Both the position numbers and the translations under genes were made by a program. A stretch of DNA of 17,484 nt from DAOTEJ01 sp035454085 (GTDB lineage Bacteria; Pseudomonadota; Gammaproteobacteria; Burkholderiales; Burkholderiaceae_F): positions 1-17,484 of the forward strand of contig DAOTEJ010000056.1 in the NCBI GenBank assembly GCA_035454085.1, given 5' to 3'. Below are positions 8,771 through 16,011 of the stretch, in pieces (positions within the stretch are counted from its first letter, which is position 1; every line of letters begins with the position of its first letter). The notes under the pieces are model-generated. The model worked only from the letters and a program-made list of their open reading frames with translations, ran no database searches and had not been told where the DNA came from.

Positions 8771-8775
8771 GGGAG
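8771..8775 (+). promoter_or_regulatory. Shine-Dalgarno deciding the GTG start of nuoK
   Basis: GGGAG lies 6 nt before GTG 8782-8784. It supports the GTG over the upstream in-frame ATG at 8725, which lies inside nuoJ and would add 19 non-homologous residues. Confidence 0.75.
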
Positions 8776-8781
8776 AGATCC

Positions 8782-9087
8782 GTGGTTTCGCTGTCCTGGT
8801 ACCTGGGTGTGGGCGCGCTGCTGTTTGCCATCGGCGTGATCGGCATCTTCATGAACCGCCGCAACCTGATCGTGCTGCTCATGGCCATCGAGCTCATGCT
8901 GCTCGCGGTGAACATGAACTTCGTGGCCTTCAGCCACTACCTTGGCGACCTGCACGGCCAGGTCTTCGTGTTCTTCATCCTCACCGTGGCTGCGGCCGAG
9001 GCGGCCATCGGCCTGGCCATCCTGGTGATCCTGTTCCGCAACCGGCGCACCATCAACGTCGCCGAGCTCGACTCGCTCAAGGGGTAG
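8782..9087 (+). CDS. nuoK: NADH-quinone oxidoreductase subunit K (NuoK, ND4L type)
   Basis: NuoK is a three-helix membrane subunit that continues the chain of charged residues linking the quinone site to the antiporter-like subunits. Starting at GTG 8782 gives exactly 101 residues, the usual betaproteobacterial length, beginning (M)VSLSWYLGVGALLFAIG. The conserved glutamates lie in the middle of the helices: LLMAIELMLLAVNMNF and VAAAEAAIGLAILV. The C-terminus, RRTINVAELDSLKG, is typical. The GTG start has GGGAG 6 nt upstream. The upstream ATG at 8725 is rejected because it overlaps nuoJ. nuoL starts 3 nt after the stop. Confidence 0.97.
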   Translation: MVSLSWYLGVGALLFAIGVIGIFMNRRNLIVLLMAIELMLLAVNMNFVAFSHYLGDLHGQVFVFFILTVAAAEAAIGLAILVILFRNRRTINVAELDSLKG

Positions 9088-9090
9088 GGC

Positions 9091-11094
9091 ATGACGGCGA
9101 TGCAAAAACTCTATCTGCTGGTGCCGCTGGCGCCGCTGGCCGGCGCCATCGTGGCCGGCCTGTTCTCGCGATGGGTGGGGCGTGCCGGCGCGCACACCGT
9201 GACCATCCTCGGCGTGCTCGTGGCGGCGGTTGCCTCGTTGGTGGTCTTCGCCGACGTGCTCAAGGGCAACCTCTACAACGGCACCGTCTACGAGTGGATG
9301 GTGGTCGGCGACCTGAAGCTCACCGTCGGCTTCCTGATCGACCACCTGTCGGCGCTGATGATGGTGGTGGTGACCTTCGTGTCGCTGATGGTGCACGTCT
9401 ACACCATCGGCTACATGCGCGACGACCCGGGCTACGCGCGCTTCTTCGCCTACATCTCGCTGTTCACCTTCAGCATGCTGATGCTGGTGATGAGCAACAA
9501 CTTCCTGCAGCTGTTCTTCGGCTGGGAGGCGGTGGGCCTGGTGTCCTACCTGCTGATCGGCTTCTGGTTCAAGCGGCCCACGGCGATCTACGCCAACATG
9601 AAGGCGTTCCTGGTCAACCGGGTGGGCGACTTCGGCTTCATCCTGGGCATCGGGCTGGTGTTCGCGTGGTTCGGCACGCTGGACTACGCCACGGTGTTCA
9701 AGGCCGCGCCGGCGCTCGCCGACAAGTCGGTCGAGTTCGTCCCGGGCATGTCGTGGATGCTGCTCACCGTGATCTGCGTGTGCCTGTTCATCGGCGCGAT
9801 GGGCAAGAGCGCGCAGTTCCCGCTGCACGTGTGGCTGCCCGACTCGATGGAAGGCCCCACGCCGATCTCCGCGCTGATCCACGCCGCCACCATGGTGACC
9901 GCCGGCATCTTCATGGTCAGCCGCATGTCGCCCCTGTTCGAGTATTCGGACGCCGCCCTGGGCTTCGTGATCACCATCGGCGCGATCACCGCGCTCTTCA
10001 TGGGGATCCTGGCCACGGTGCAGAACGACATCAAGCGCGTGGTGGCCTACTCCACGCTCTCGCAGCTGGGCTACATGACGGTGGCGCTGGGCGCCTCGGC
10101 CTACAGCGCGGCGATGTTCCACCTCATGACCCACGCCTTCTTCAAGGCGCTGCTGTTCCTGGGCGCGGGCTCGATCATCATGGGCATGCACCACGAGCAG
10201 GACATGCGCCACATGGGCGGGCTGCGCAAGCTCATGCCCCTGACCTGGTTCACCTTCCTGCTGGCGGCCATCTCCTCGATCGCCTTCCCGTTCTTCTCGG
10301 GCTTCTACTCCAAGGACGTGATCATCGTGGCCGCCCAGAACGCCAACGTGTGGGGTTCGGGCTTCGCGGCCTTCGCGGTGACGGCGGGCGTCGGGGTCAC
10401 CGCCTTCTACACCTTCCGCATGTACTTCATGGTCTTCGAGGGCAAGCTGCGCGCCGGCGACCATCATGGCCACGGCCACGACGATCACGGTCACGACGGC
10501 CACCACGGCGGCACGCCGCACGAGTCGCCCGCGGTGGTCACCGTACCGCTCGTGCTGCTGGCCGTGCCTTCCGTGCTGATCGGCTTCGTGGCCGTATCGC
10601 CCCTGCTGTTCGGCGACTTCTTCTCGAACGAGATCTTCGTCGACGTGCTCAGGCACCGCGCGCTCGCGCCGCTGGCCCAGCACTGGGAGGGGCCGGTGGC
10701 CTTCGCGCTGCACGGCTTCACCTTGCTGCCCTTCTGGCTGTCGATGGCGGGCGTGGCGCTGGCCTGGTTCTTCGTGATGAAGCGGCCCGACATCCCGGCG
10801 GCGCTCGCGGCGCGCTTTTCGGGCCTGTATCGCCTGCTGCTCAACAAGTACTACCTGGACGACGCCAACCAGCTGATCTTCGCCAACGGCGCCGTGGCCC
10901 TGGGCCGCGGCCTGTGGAAGTGGGGCGACCAGACCTTCATCGACGGGCTGGTCGTCAACGGCTCGGCTCGCCTGGTGGGCTGGGTCGCGGCCCTGTCGCG
11001 CAGGCTCCAGACCGGCTACCTCTACCAATACGCGTTCTCGATGGTGATCGGCCTGCTCATCCTGGTCACGCTGTTCGTGACCCTCGGGCGCTAG
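9091..11094 (+). CDS. nuoL: NADH-quinone oxidoreductase subunit L (NuoL, ND5 type)
   Basis: NuoL is the distal antiporter-like proton-pumping subunit. The 667-residue product has the expected many membrane helices and the family signature HVWLPDSMEGPTPISALIHA. Key charged residues are visible: the helix-5 Glu146 (FFGWEAVGL) and the helix-7 Lys239 (GAMGKSAQFP), equivalents of E. coli Glu144 and Lys229. Later blocks include AYSTLSQLGYMTVALG and FSGFYSKDVII. A loop at residues 458-477 has nine histidines in twenty residues. The C-terminal part, from NKYYLDDANQ to the final hydrophobic stretch, corresponds to the long amphipathic lateral helix and the last membrane helix. AAGGGG lies 6 nt before the ATG, overlapping the end of nuoK. 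Confidence 0.98.
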   Translation: MTAMQKLYLLVPLAPLAGAIVAGLFSRWVGRAGAHTVTILGVLVAAVASLVVFADVLKGNLYNGTVYEWMVVGDLKLTVGFLIDHLSALMMVVVTFVSLMVHVYTIGYMRDDPGYARFFAYISLFTFSMLMLVMSNNFLQLFFGWEAVGLVSYLLIGFWFKRPTAIYANMKAFLVNRVGDFGFILGIGLVFAWFGTLDYATVFKAAPALADKSVEFVPGMSWMLLTVICVCLFIGAMGKSAQFPLHVWLPDSMEGPTPISALIHAATMVTAGIFMVSRMSPLFEYSDAALGFVITIGAITALFMGILATVQNDIKRVVAYSTLSQLGYMTVALGASAYSAAMFHLMTHAFFKALLFLGAGSIIMGMHHEQDMRHMGGLRKLMPLTWFTFLLAAISSIAFPFFSGFYSKDVIIVAAQNANVWGSGFAAFAVTAGVGVTAFYTFRMYFMVFEGKLRAGDHHGHGHDDHGHDGHHGGTPHESPAVVTVPLVLLAVPSVLIGFVAVSPLLFGDFFSNEIFVDVLRHRALAPLAQHWEGPVAFALHGFTLLPFWLSMAGVALAWFFVMKRPDIPAALAARFSGLYRLLLNKYYLDDANQLIFANGAVALGRGLWKWGDQTFIDGLVVNGSARLVGWVAALSRRLQTGYLYQYAFSMVIGLLILVTLFVTLGR

Positions 11095-11097
11095 GGC

Positions 11098-11101
11098 GGA
11101 G
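11098..11101 (+). promoter_or_regulatory. Shine-Dalgarno deciding the nuoM start
   Basis: GGAG lies 6 nt before ATG 11108 but directly abuts the in-frame TTG at 11102. A ribosome cannot use the TTG with this spacing, so ATG 11108 is the start. Confidence 0.7.
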
Positions 11102-11107
11102 TTGAAC

Positions 11108-12604
11108 ATGCACAACACCGTTCCCTGGCTCAGTCTGGCGATCTGGATCCCGATCGTCTTCGGCGTGGTCCTGCTGGGCGCCGCGCGCGCCCGCAATCCC
11201 GGCGTGGTGCGCGCCGTGGCGCTGGCCGGCAGCCTGCTCGGCCTGCTGGTGACCATCCCGCTCTACACCGGCTTCGATGCCGCCTCGGCCGACCTGCAGT
11301 TCGTCGAGAAGGCGGTGTGGATCGCGCGCCTGAACGTGCACTACCACCTGGGGGTCGACGGCCTGTCGGTGTGGTTCGTGCTGCTCACCGCCTTCATCAC
11401 CGTCCTGGTGGTGCTCGCGGGCTGGGAGGTCATCCAGACCCGCGTGGCGCAGTACTACGCCGCCTTCCTGATCCTCTCGGGCCTGATGATCGGCGTGTTC
11501 TCGGCCGCCGACGCGCTGCTGTTCTACGTCTTCTTCGAGGCCACCCTGATACCGATGTACATCATCATCGGCATCTGGGGCGGACCGAACCGCGTCTACG
11601 CCGCCTTCAAGTTCTTCCTGTACACGCTGCTGGGCTCGCTGCTCATGCTGGTGGCGCTGGTGTACCTGTACTCCGTCTCGGGCGGCAGCTTCGATCTGGC
11701 CACCTGGGTGAAGACGCCGCTGGCGCTGGGCGCGCAGATCCTGCTCTTCGTGGCCTTCCTGCTCGCCTTCGCGGTCAAGGTGCCGATGTGGCCGGTGCAC
11801 ACCTGGCTGCCCGACGCCCACGTCGAGGCGCCCACCGGGGGCTCGGTGGTGCTGGCGGCCATCATGCTCAAGCTCGGCGCCTACGGCTTCCTGCGCTTTT
11901 CCATGCCCATGCTGCCCGACGCCTCGCAGGCGCTGGCTGGCATGATGGTCACCCTGTCGCTGGTCGCGGTGGTCTACATCGGACTCGTGGCCCTGGTGCA
12001 GAAGGACATGAAGAAGCTGGTGGCGTACTCGTCGATCGCCCACATGGGCTTCGTCACGCTGGGCTTTTTCATGTTCGAGCCGCTGGCGGTTGCCGGCGGC
12101 ATCGTGCAGATGATCTCGCACGGCTTCATCTCGGGCGCCATGTTCCTGTGCATCGGCGTGCTCTACGACCGCATGCACAGCCGCAACATCGCCGACTACG
12201 GGGGCGTGGCCAACACCATGCCGACCTTCGCGGCCTTCATGATGCTGTTCTCGATGGCCAACGCCGGCCTGCCGGGCACCTCGGGCTTCATCGGCGAGTT
12301 CATGGTCATCCTGGGGGCGGTGAAGTACAACTTCTGGATCGCCGCGCTGGCCGCCACCACGCTGATCTTCGGCGCCGCCTACACGCTGTGGATGTACAAG
12401 CGCGTGATCTTCGGCGAGGTGGCCAACCGCCACGTGGCCGAGCTCACCGACATCGGAGCGCGCGAATTCTCGATCCTCGCCATCCTGGCCGCGGCCGTGA
12501 TCGCGATGGGCGTCTACCCCAAGCCGGTGACCGACGTGATGAACGCCTCGGTCGCCAAGCTCCTGCAGCAGTCGCAGCAGTCCAAGCTGCCTGTGGCCCG
12601 CTGA
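11108..12604 (+). CDS. nuoM: NADH-quinone oxidoreductase subunit M (NuoM, ND4 type)
   Basis: NuoM is the middle antiporter-like proton-pumping subunit. From ATG 11108 it is 498 residues. It has the helix-5 Glu144 (VFFEATLIPMYIIIGIWGG), the same number as the essential E. coli Glu144, and the helix-7 Lys224 in AFAVKVPMWPVHTWLPDAH, followed by VEAPTGGSVVLAAIMLKLG. The block VAYSSIAHMGFVTLG is also typical. The longer TTG start at 11102 adds only two residues and is rejected on ribosome-site spacing. The stop TGA is embedded in the AGGAGG of nuoN, which follows after 13 nt. Confidence 0.98.
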   Translation: MHNTVPWLSLAIWIPIVFGVVLLGAARARNPGVVRAVALAGSLLGLLVTIPLYTGFDAASADLQFVEKAVWIARLNVHYHLGVDGLSVWFVLLTAFITVLVVLAGWEVIQTRVAQYYAAFLILSGLMIGVFSAADALLFYVFFEATLIPMYIIIGIWGGPNRVYAAFKFFLYTLLGSLLMLVALVYLYSVSGGSFDLATWVKTPLALGAQILLFVAFLLAFAVKVPMWPVHTWLPDAHVEAPTGGSVVLAAIMLKLGAYGFLRFSMPMLPDASQALAGMMVTLSLVAVVYIGLVALVQKDMKKLVAYSSIAHMGFVTLGFFMFEPLAVAGGIVQMISHGFISGAMFLCIGVLYDRMHSRNIADYGGVANTMPTFAAFMMLFSMANAGLPGTSGFIGEFMVILGAVKYNFWIAALAATTLIFGAAYTLWMYKRVIFGEVANRHVAELTDIGAREFSILAILAAAVIAMGVYPKPVTDVMNASVAKLLQQSQQSKLPVAR

Positions 12605-12609
12605 GGAGG
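12604..12609 (+). promoter_or_regulatory. Shine-Dalgarno of nuoN
   Basis: A full-consensus AGGAGG overlaps the last base of the nuoM stop codon and sits 8 nt before the nuoN ATG. It is the strongest ribosome site in the window. Confidence 0.8.
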
Positions 12610-12617
12610 CGCGCACC

Positions 12618-14105
12618 ATGCAAGAACTCAACCTGATCGCCGCCGCCCCCGAGATCGTCCTGCTCGCCGCCACCTGCTTGGTGCTGATGGTCGATCTGTT
12701 CGTGCCGGACGACAAGCGCTACCTGACGCTGTCGCTCACCCTCACGGTGCTGGCGCTGACCGCGGGCGTGACCTGGATCTTCCTGGCCAACGACGTGGTG
12801 ATGTACGCCTTCGACGGGCTCTACGTCACCGACCCGATGGCGAGCGTGCTCAAGCTCTTCGCCGTCCTGGTCACCGCGCTGGTGCTGATCTACTCGCAGG
12901 GCTACGCGCTCGACCGCGGCATGTGGAAGGGCGAGCTCTTCACGCTGTCGCTGTTTAGCCTGCTGGGCATGTTCGTGATGATCTCGGCGAACAACCTGCT
13001 GGTCGTCTATCTGGGCCTGGAACTGCAGTCGCTCTCGCTCTACGCGCTGGTCGCCCTGCGGCGCGACGACGGCCGCGCCACCGAGGCGGCGATGAAGTAC
13101 TTCGTGCTGGGCGCGCTGGCCTCGGGCTTCCTGCTCTACGGCATGTCGATGCTCTACGGCGCCAGCGGCACGCTCGACATCAACGAGCTGGCCCGCCGCG
13201 TGGCGGTGGGCGAGGTCGCGAGCCGCGCCGCGCTGGTCCTGGGCACGGTGTTCCTGGTGGCCGGCCTGGCGTTCAAGTTCGGCGTGGTGCCCTTCCACAT
13301 GTGGGTGCCCGACGTCTACGAAGGAGCCCCCACCCCGGTCACCATGTTCATCAGCAGCGCGCCCAAGCTCGCCGCCTTCGCCATCACCTACCGCATGCTG
13401 GTCGAGGGCCTGCTGCCGCTGGCGGTGGACTGGCAGCAGATGATCGCGCTCATCGCCGTGGCCTCGCTCATCCTCGGCAACCTCGCGGCGATCGCGCAGA
13501 CCAACCTCAAGCGCATGCTGGCCTACTCCACCATCGCGCAGATGGGCTTCATGCTGCTCGCGCTCGTCGGCCCCATCACCGGCGGCCAGCCCATGAACGC
13601 GACGCTCGACTTCTCGGCGGCGATGTTCTACGTCATCACCTACTCGCTCACCACGCTCGGCACCTTCGGCATGATCCTGCTGATGGCGCGCCAGGGCCAC
13701 GAGGCCGAGGAAATCTCCGACCTGGCGGGCCTGAACCAGCGCAGCCCCTGGTACGCCTTGGTGATGCTGATGCTGATGTTCTCGCTCGCCGGCATCCCGC
13801 CGACGGTGGGCTTCTACGCCAAGTTCGTGGTGCTCGAGGCGCTGCTCGCTGGCGGCGGCACCGGCCCGGTGGTGCTCGCGGTGATTGCGGTGATGGCCTC
13901 GCTGATCGGCGCCTTCTACTACCTGCGCATCGTCAAGCTGATGTACTTCGACGCGCCCGCCGCCGGCGTGCCGCAGCTTGCCGCCAGCACCGACCTGCGC
14001 GTCCTGCTGTCGATCAACGGCGCCCTCGTGCTGGTGCTGGGCCTGTTCCCCCAGTACCTGCTGCAGCTGTGCACCGACGCGATGGTGCGCTCGCTGGGCG
14101 GCTGA
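12618..14105 (+). CDS. nuoN: NADH-quinone oxidoreductase subunit N (NuoN, ND2 type)
   Basis: NuoN is the antiporter-like proton-pumping subunit closest to NuoK and J. The 495-residue product is hydrophobic throughout. It has the helix-5 Glu135 (VYLGLELQSLSLYALVAL) and helix-7 Lys220 (GLAFKFGVVPFHMWVPDVY), equivalents of E. coli Glu133 and Lys217, then EGAPTPVTMFISSAPK and MLAYSTIAQMGFMLLAL. The start has a perfect AGGAGG. This is the last nuo gene, and the NUDIX gene begins 7 nt after its stop, with no terminator between them. Confidence 0.98.
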   Translation: MQELNLIAAAPEIVLLAATCLVLMVDLFVPDDKRYLTLSLTLTVLALTAGVTWIFLANDVVMYAFDGLYVTDPMASVLKLFAVLVTALVLIYSQGYALDRGMWKGELFTLSLFSLLGMFVMISANNLLVVYLGLELQSLSLYALVALRRDDGRATEAAMKYFVLGALASGFLLYGMSMLYGASGTLDINELARRVAVGEVASRAALVLGTVFLVAGLAFKFGVVPFHMWVPDVYEGAPTPVTMFISSAPKLAAFAITYRMLVEGLLPLAVDWQQMIALIAVASLILGNLAAIAQTNLKRMLAYSTIAQMGFMLLALVGPITGGQPMNATLDFSAAMFYVITYSLTTLGTFGMILLMARQGHEAEEISDLAGLNQRSPWYALVMLMLMFSLAGIPPTVGFYAKFVVLEALLAGGGTGPVVLAVIAVMASLIGAFYYLRIVKLMYFDAPAAGVPQLAASTDLRVLLSINGALVLVLGLFPQYLLQLCTDAMVRSLGG

Positions 14106-14112
14106 CGCGGGC

Positions 14113-14694
14113 ATGAGCGGCGAGCCGCCGGCCTCGTCCGATCCGCTCGCCGAGCACACGCTCGAGTCCGCCGTTGCCTGGCGCGGCGGCTTCCTCACCG
14201 TGCACCAGGAGTCGGTGCGCGTGCCCGACGGCGTGATCGCGCCGCGCGAGTTCATCCGCCATCCCGGCGCGGTGATGATCGTGCCCCTGCTCGGCGACGG
14301 CCAGGTGGTGCTCGAGCGCCAGTGGCGCCACCCGCTGCGCCGCGCCTTCGTCGAGTTTCCCGCCGGCAAGGTTGATCCCGGCGAGGCGTTGCAGACCTGC
14401 GCCGCGCGGGAGCTGCGCGAAGAGACCGGCTACGTCGCCACCGAGTGGACCCACCTCGGCGGCTTTCATAACGCGATCGGCTACTCCGACGAGAAGATCG
14501 AGGTCTTCCTCGCGCGCGGCCTCACGCGCACCGCCCAGGCGCTCGACCCCGGCGAAGTGCTCGAAGTCCACACCCGCCCCTGGCAGGACGTGCTGGCCGA
14601 GGTGCGTGCGGGCCGCATCACCGACGTGAAGACGGTGATCGGCCTCTACTGGCTGGCGGACTTCCTCGCGGGGCGCTGGCCGGCGCCGGGCTGA
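14113..14694 (+). CDS. NUDIX hydrolase, ADP-ribose pyrophosphatase-like
   Basis: The 193-residue soluble protein has a perfect Nudix box, G-x5-E-x7-RE-x-x-EE-x-G, at residues 85-107 (GKVDPGE ... RELREETGY), which binds divalent metal and cleaves nucleoside diphosphate-X bonds. The preceding FVEFPAGKVDPGE and the overall layout resemble bacterial ADP-ribose pyrophosphatases (NudF type), but the substrate cannot be fixed from sequence alone. The start ATG lies 7 nt after the nuoN stop without a clear Shine-Dalgarno, suggesting coupled translation. Upstream in-frame starts lie within nuoN. A metabolic link to NADH turnover is plausible only as inference from position. Confidence 0.9.
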   Translation: MSGEPPASSDPLAEHTLESAVAWRGGFLTVHQESVRVPDGVIAPREFIRHPGAVMIVPLLGDGQVVLERQWRHPLRRAFVEFPAGKVDPGEALQTCAARELREETGYVATEWTHLGGFHNAIGYSDEKIEVFLARGLTRTAQALDPGEVLEVHTRPWQDVLAEVRAGRITDVKTVIGLYWLADFLAGRWPAPG

Positions 14695-14700
14695 GCGCCG
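14681..14700 (+). terminator. Weak stem-loop spanning the NUDIX stop codon
   Basis: CGGCGC (14681-14686) pairs with GCGCCG (14695-14700) around an 8-nt loop containing the TGA. No U-tract follows, so intrinsic termination is doubtful. It is the only candidate end signal directly after the NUDIX gene. Confidence 0.2.
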
Positions 14701-14740
14701 AACCTCGTCTAGGCGTGGTGTTCGTGCGACGCCGGCACGG

Positions 14741-14760
14741 GCTGCGGAATTTTCTGCAGC
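14741..14760 (+). promoter_or_regulatory. Hairpin in the gap between the NUDIX gene and the cysteine-rich pair
   Basis: GCUGCGGA pairs with UCUGCAGC (7 Watson-Crick pairs and one G-U) around an AUUU loop. It is the strongest structure in the 123-nt gap 14695-14817, which otherwise contains no gene, no clear promoter and no U-tract. It could mark a transcript boundary or a leader for the gene at 14818; neither is shown. Confidence 0.3.
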
Positions 14761-14817
14761 GCATGGCGCGCGCGTGCCGGCATGATCCGCGCATCGATCC
14801 GAGGAACTCGTCGCCCG

Positions 14818-16011
14818 ATGACCCGCCGCACCGTATTGCTCCTCCTGGTCGTGGTCGTGCTCGCGGCGCTGTTCGCGGTGCTTCACGGCGCGGTAAGCGA
14901 TTCCGGTGCCGCGAGGCTGGCCAGCGCGAGCGAGTCGCCCGCGCCCGAGCGCGGTTCAAGAGCCGCAATCCCATCCTCCGAGCTTGACTTGCTCGGCGTC
15001 CGTGAGGGCGAGTTGTGCGGCTATGGACGCTTTGCTCCTGGGGAAGGTCACTTGCTGCCCGCTGAGGTCGAGCAGGGCGCACGGGTGCTGCTCGCGCGCC
15101 TGCGCGAGCGAGTCATGCGCGAGGGCGGCCCACGGCAGCAGGCACAGGTTCAGTTGGTACATGGAGCCCGTGAGTTGCGCGAGCGGATCGAGGCTTGTGG
15201 CGAGTCGGCCTCCTGCATGGCTGGTGTCGAGGCTGCATCGGATGCCCTGGCCCAGGACCTGGCGGAGCGTGCGACGCGCTCTCGCGACCCCGAGCTGATG
15301 GTCCTCGCCCTCAAGGCTTGCGGTCCGAGGAGTGGCGCGACCGCGTGCGCGGGCGTGACGCCGGCAGCATGGGCCGAGCGCGATCCCGACAATGCACGCG
15401 CGTGGCTCGCCATGCTCGGCACGCGAGGACTTGATGACGCGCAGCGCGCGACGATCGTCGCCCGCGCCGCCGCGGCGAAGACGGCCGATCCGCGCCTCGA
15501 CGGCCTGTTGGCACTCGCCACCGAGCCTGAAGTCAGCGGCGCCTCGATGCCCGTGAGGCTGCCTGCCTTGATCCCCGTCCTCGGCATGGCCGCGGCCATG
15601 CCCCTGCGCGGCCAAAGCGAGGCAGAGCGTTACTGCAAGGCGCCCGTCCGCACGCCCCAGGAGCGTGCAGATTGCACCCGCCTAGCGGACCTGCTGATCG
15701 ACCGCGGCCGCACGATGTCGGAGCACCTCCTGGGCCGGCGCCTGGGCCGTGGCCTGGGCTGGAGCGAGGCGCGCGTCGAGGGACTGACGCTGGAGTCTCA
15801 TCGGCTGAGCCAGGTCTTGGCTTCCCCAGCGTCCAAGTCCTTCCTTGATTTCGACTGTGCTCAGGCGGAGCACCTCGATCGCCGGATCGAGTACACCCTG
15901 GGCGAGGGCGAACTTGCGTGGGCGCGGCATCGACTGCGCGCTACGCCGCCCACCGAGCCCTTGGCGCCGCCCAATCCCTTCCGCGTGGGTCCGAGCGCGG
16001 TGGGGCGATGA
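14818..16011 (+). CDS. Uncharacterised exported eight-cysteine protein, first of a tandem pair
   Basis: I do not recognise a named family. The 397-residue product starts MTRRTVLLLLVVVVLAALF, an uncleaved anchor or signal peptide (residues 5-24), then a low-complexity linker and a largely helical domain. It has exactly eight cysteines: 67, 127, 133, 168, 177, 273, 286 and 347. In an exported protein these suggest disulfides. A W-x4-P-x4-A-W-L motif spans residues 185-197, and the tail has NPF at 386-388. All of these recur in the next gene, its paralog. ATG 14818 is chosen because GAGGAA lies upstream (14801-14806, spacing somewhat long) and it puts the hydrophobic segment at the N-terminus; ATG 14782 would add 12 residues and has no ribosome site. 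No catalytic motif is seen. Confidence 0.75.
   Translation: MTRRTVLLLLVVVVLAALFAVLHGAVSDSGAARLASASESPAPERGSRAAIPSSELDLLGVREGELCGYGRFAPGEGHLLPAEVEQGARVLLARLRERVMREGGPRQQAQVQLVHGARELRERIEACGESASCMAGVEAASDALAQDLAERATRSRDPELMVLALKACGPRSGATACAGVTPAAWAERDPDNARAWLAMLGTRGLDDAQRATIVARAAAAKTADPRLDGLLALATEPEVSGASMPVRLPALIPVLGMAAAMPLRGQSEAERYCKAPVRTPQERADCTRLADLLIDRGRTMSEHLLGRRLGRGLGWSEARVEGLTLESHRLSQVLASPASKSFLDFDCAQAEHLDRRIEYTLGEGELAWARHRLRATPPTEPLAPPNPFRVGPSAVGR

Noticed and set aside
10462..10521. Histidine-rich segment as evidence of a separate metal-transport gene
   Set aside because: It lies in frame inside an intact nuoL with conserved sequence on both sides.
11102..11104. TTG start for nuoM
   Set aside because: GGAG directly abuts the TTG, leaving no spacing; ATG 11108 has the right 6-nt spacing.
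8560..11256. 898-codon open frame on the minus strand opposite nuoJ-nuoM
   Set aside because: It crosses four well-supported genes antisense, with His/Gln/Arg/Glu-rich low complexity typical of shadow frames.
12444..14369. 641-codon minus-strand frame opposite nuoM, nuoN and the NUDIX gene
   Set aside because: Same shadow pattern, with no ribosome site or recognisable motif.
14741..14784. Possible sigma-70 promoter (TTCTGC ... CATGAT) before the eight-cysteine pair
   Set aside because: The match to the -35 and -10 consensus is poor and no better than chance in this sequence.
14715..14987. 90-codon plus-strand frame in the gap after the NUDIX gene
   Set aside because: It needs a GTG start without a ribosome site, has no recognisable motif and runs into the first eight-cysteine gene in another frame.
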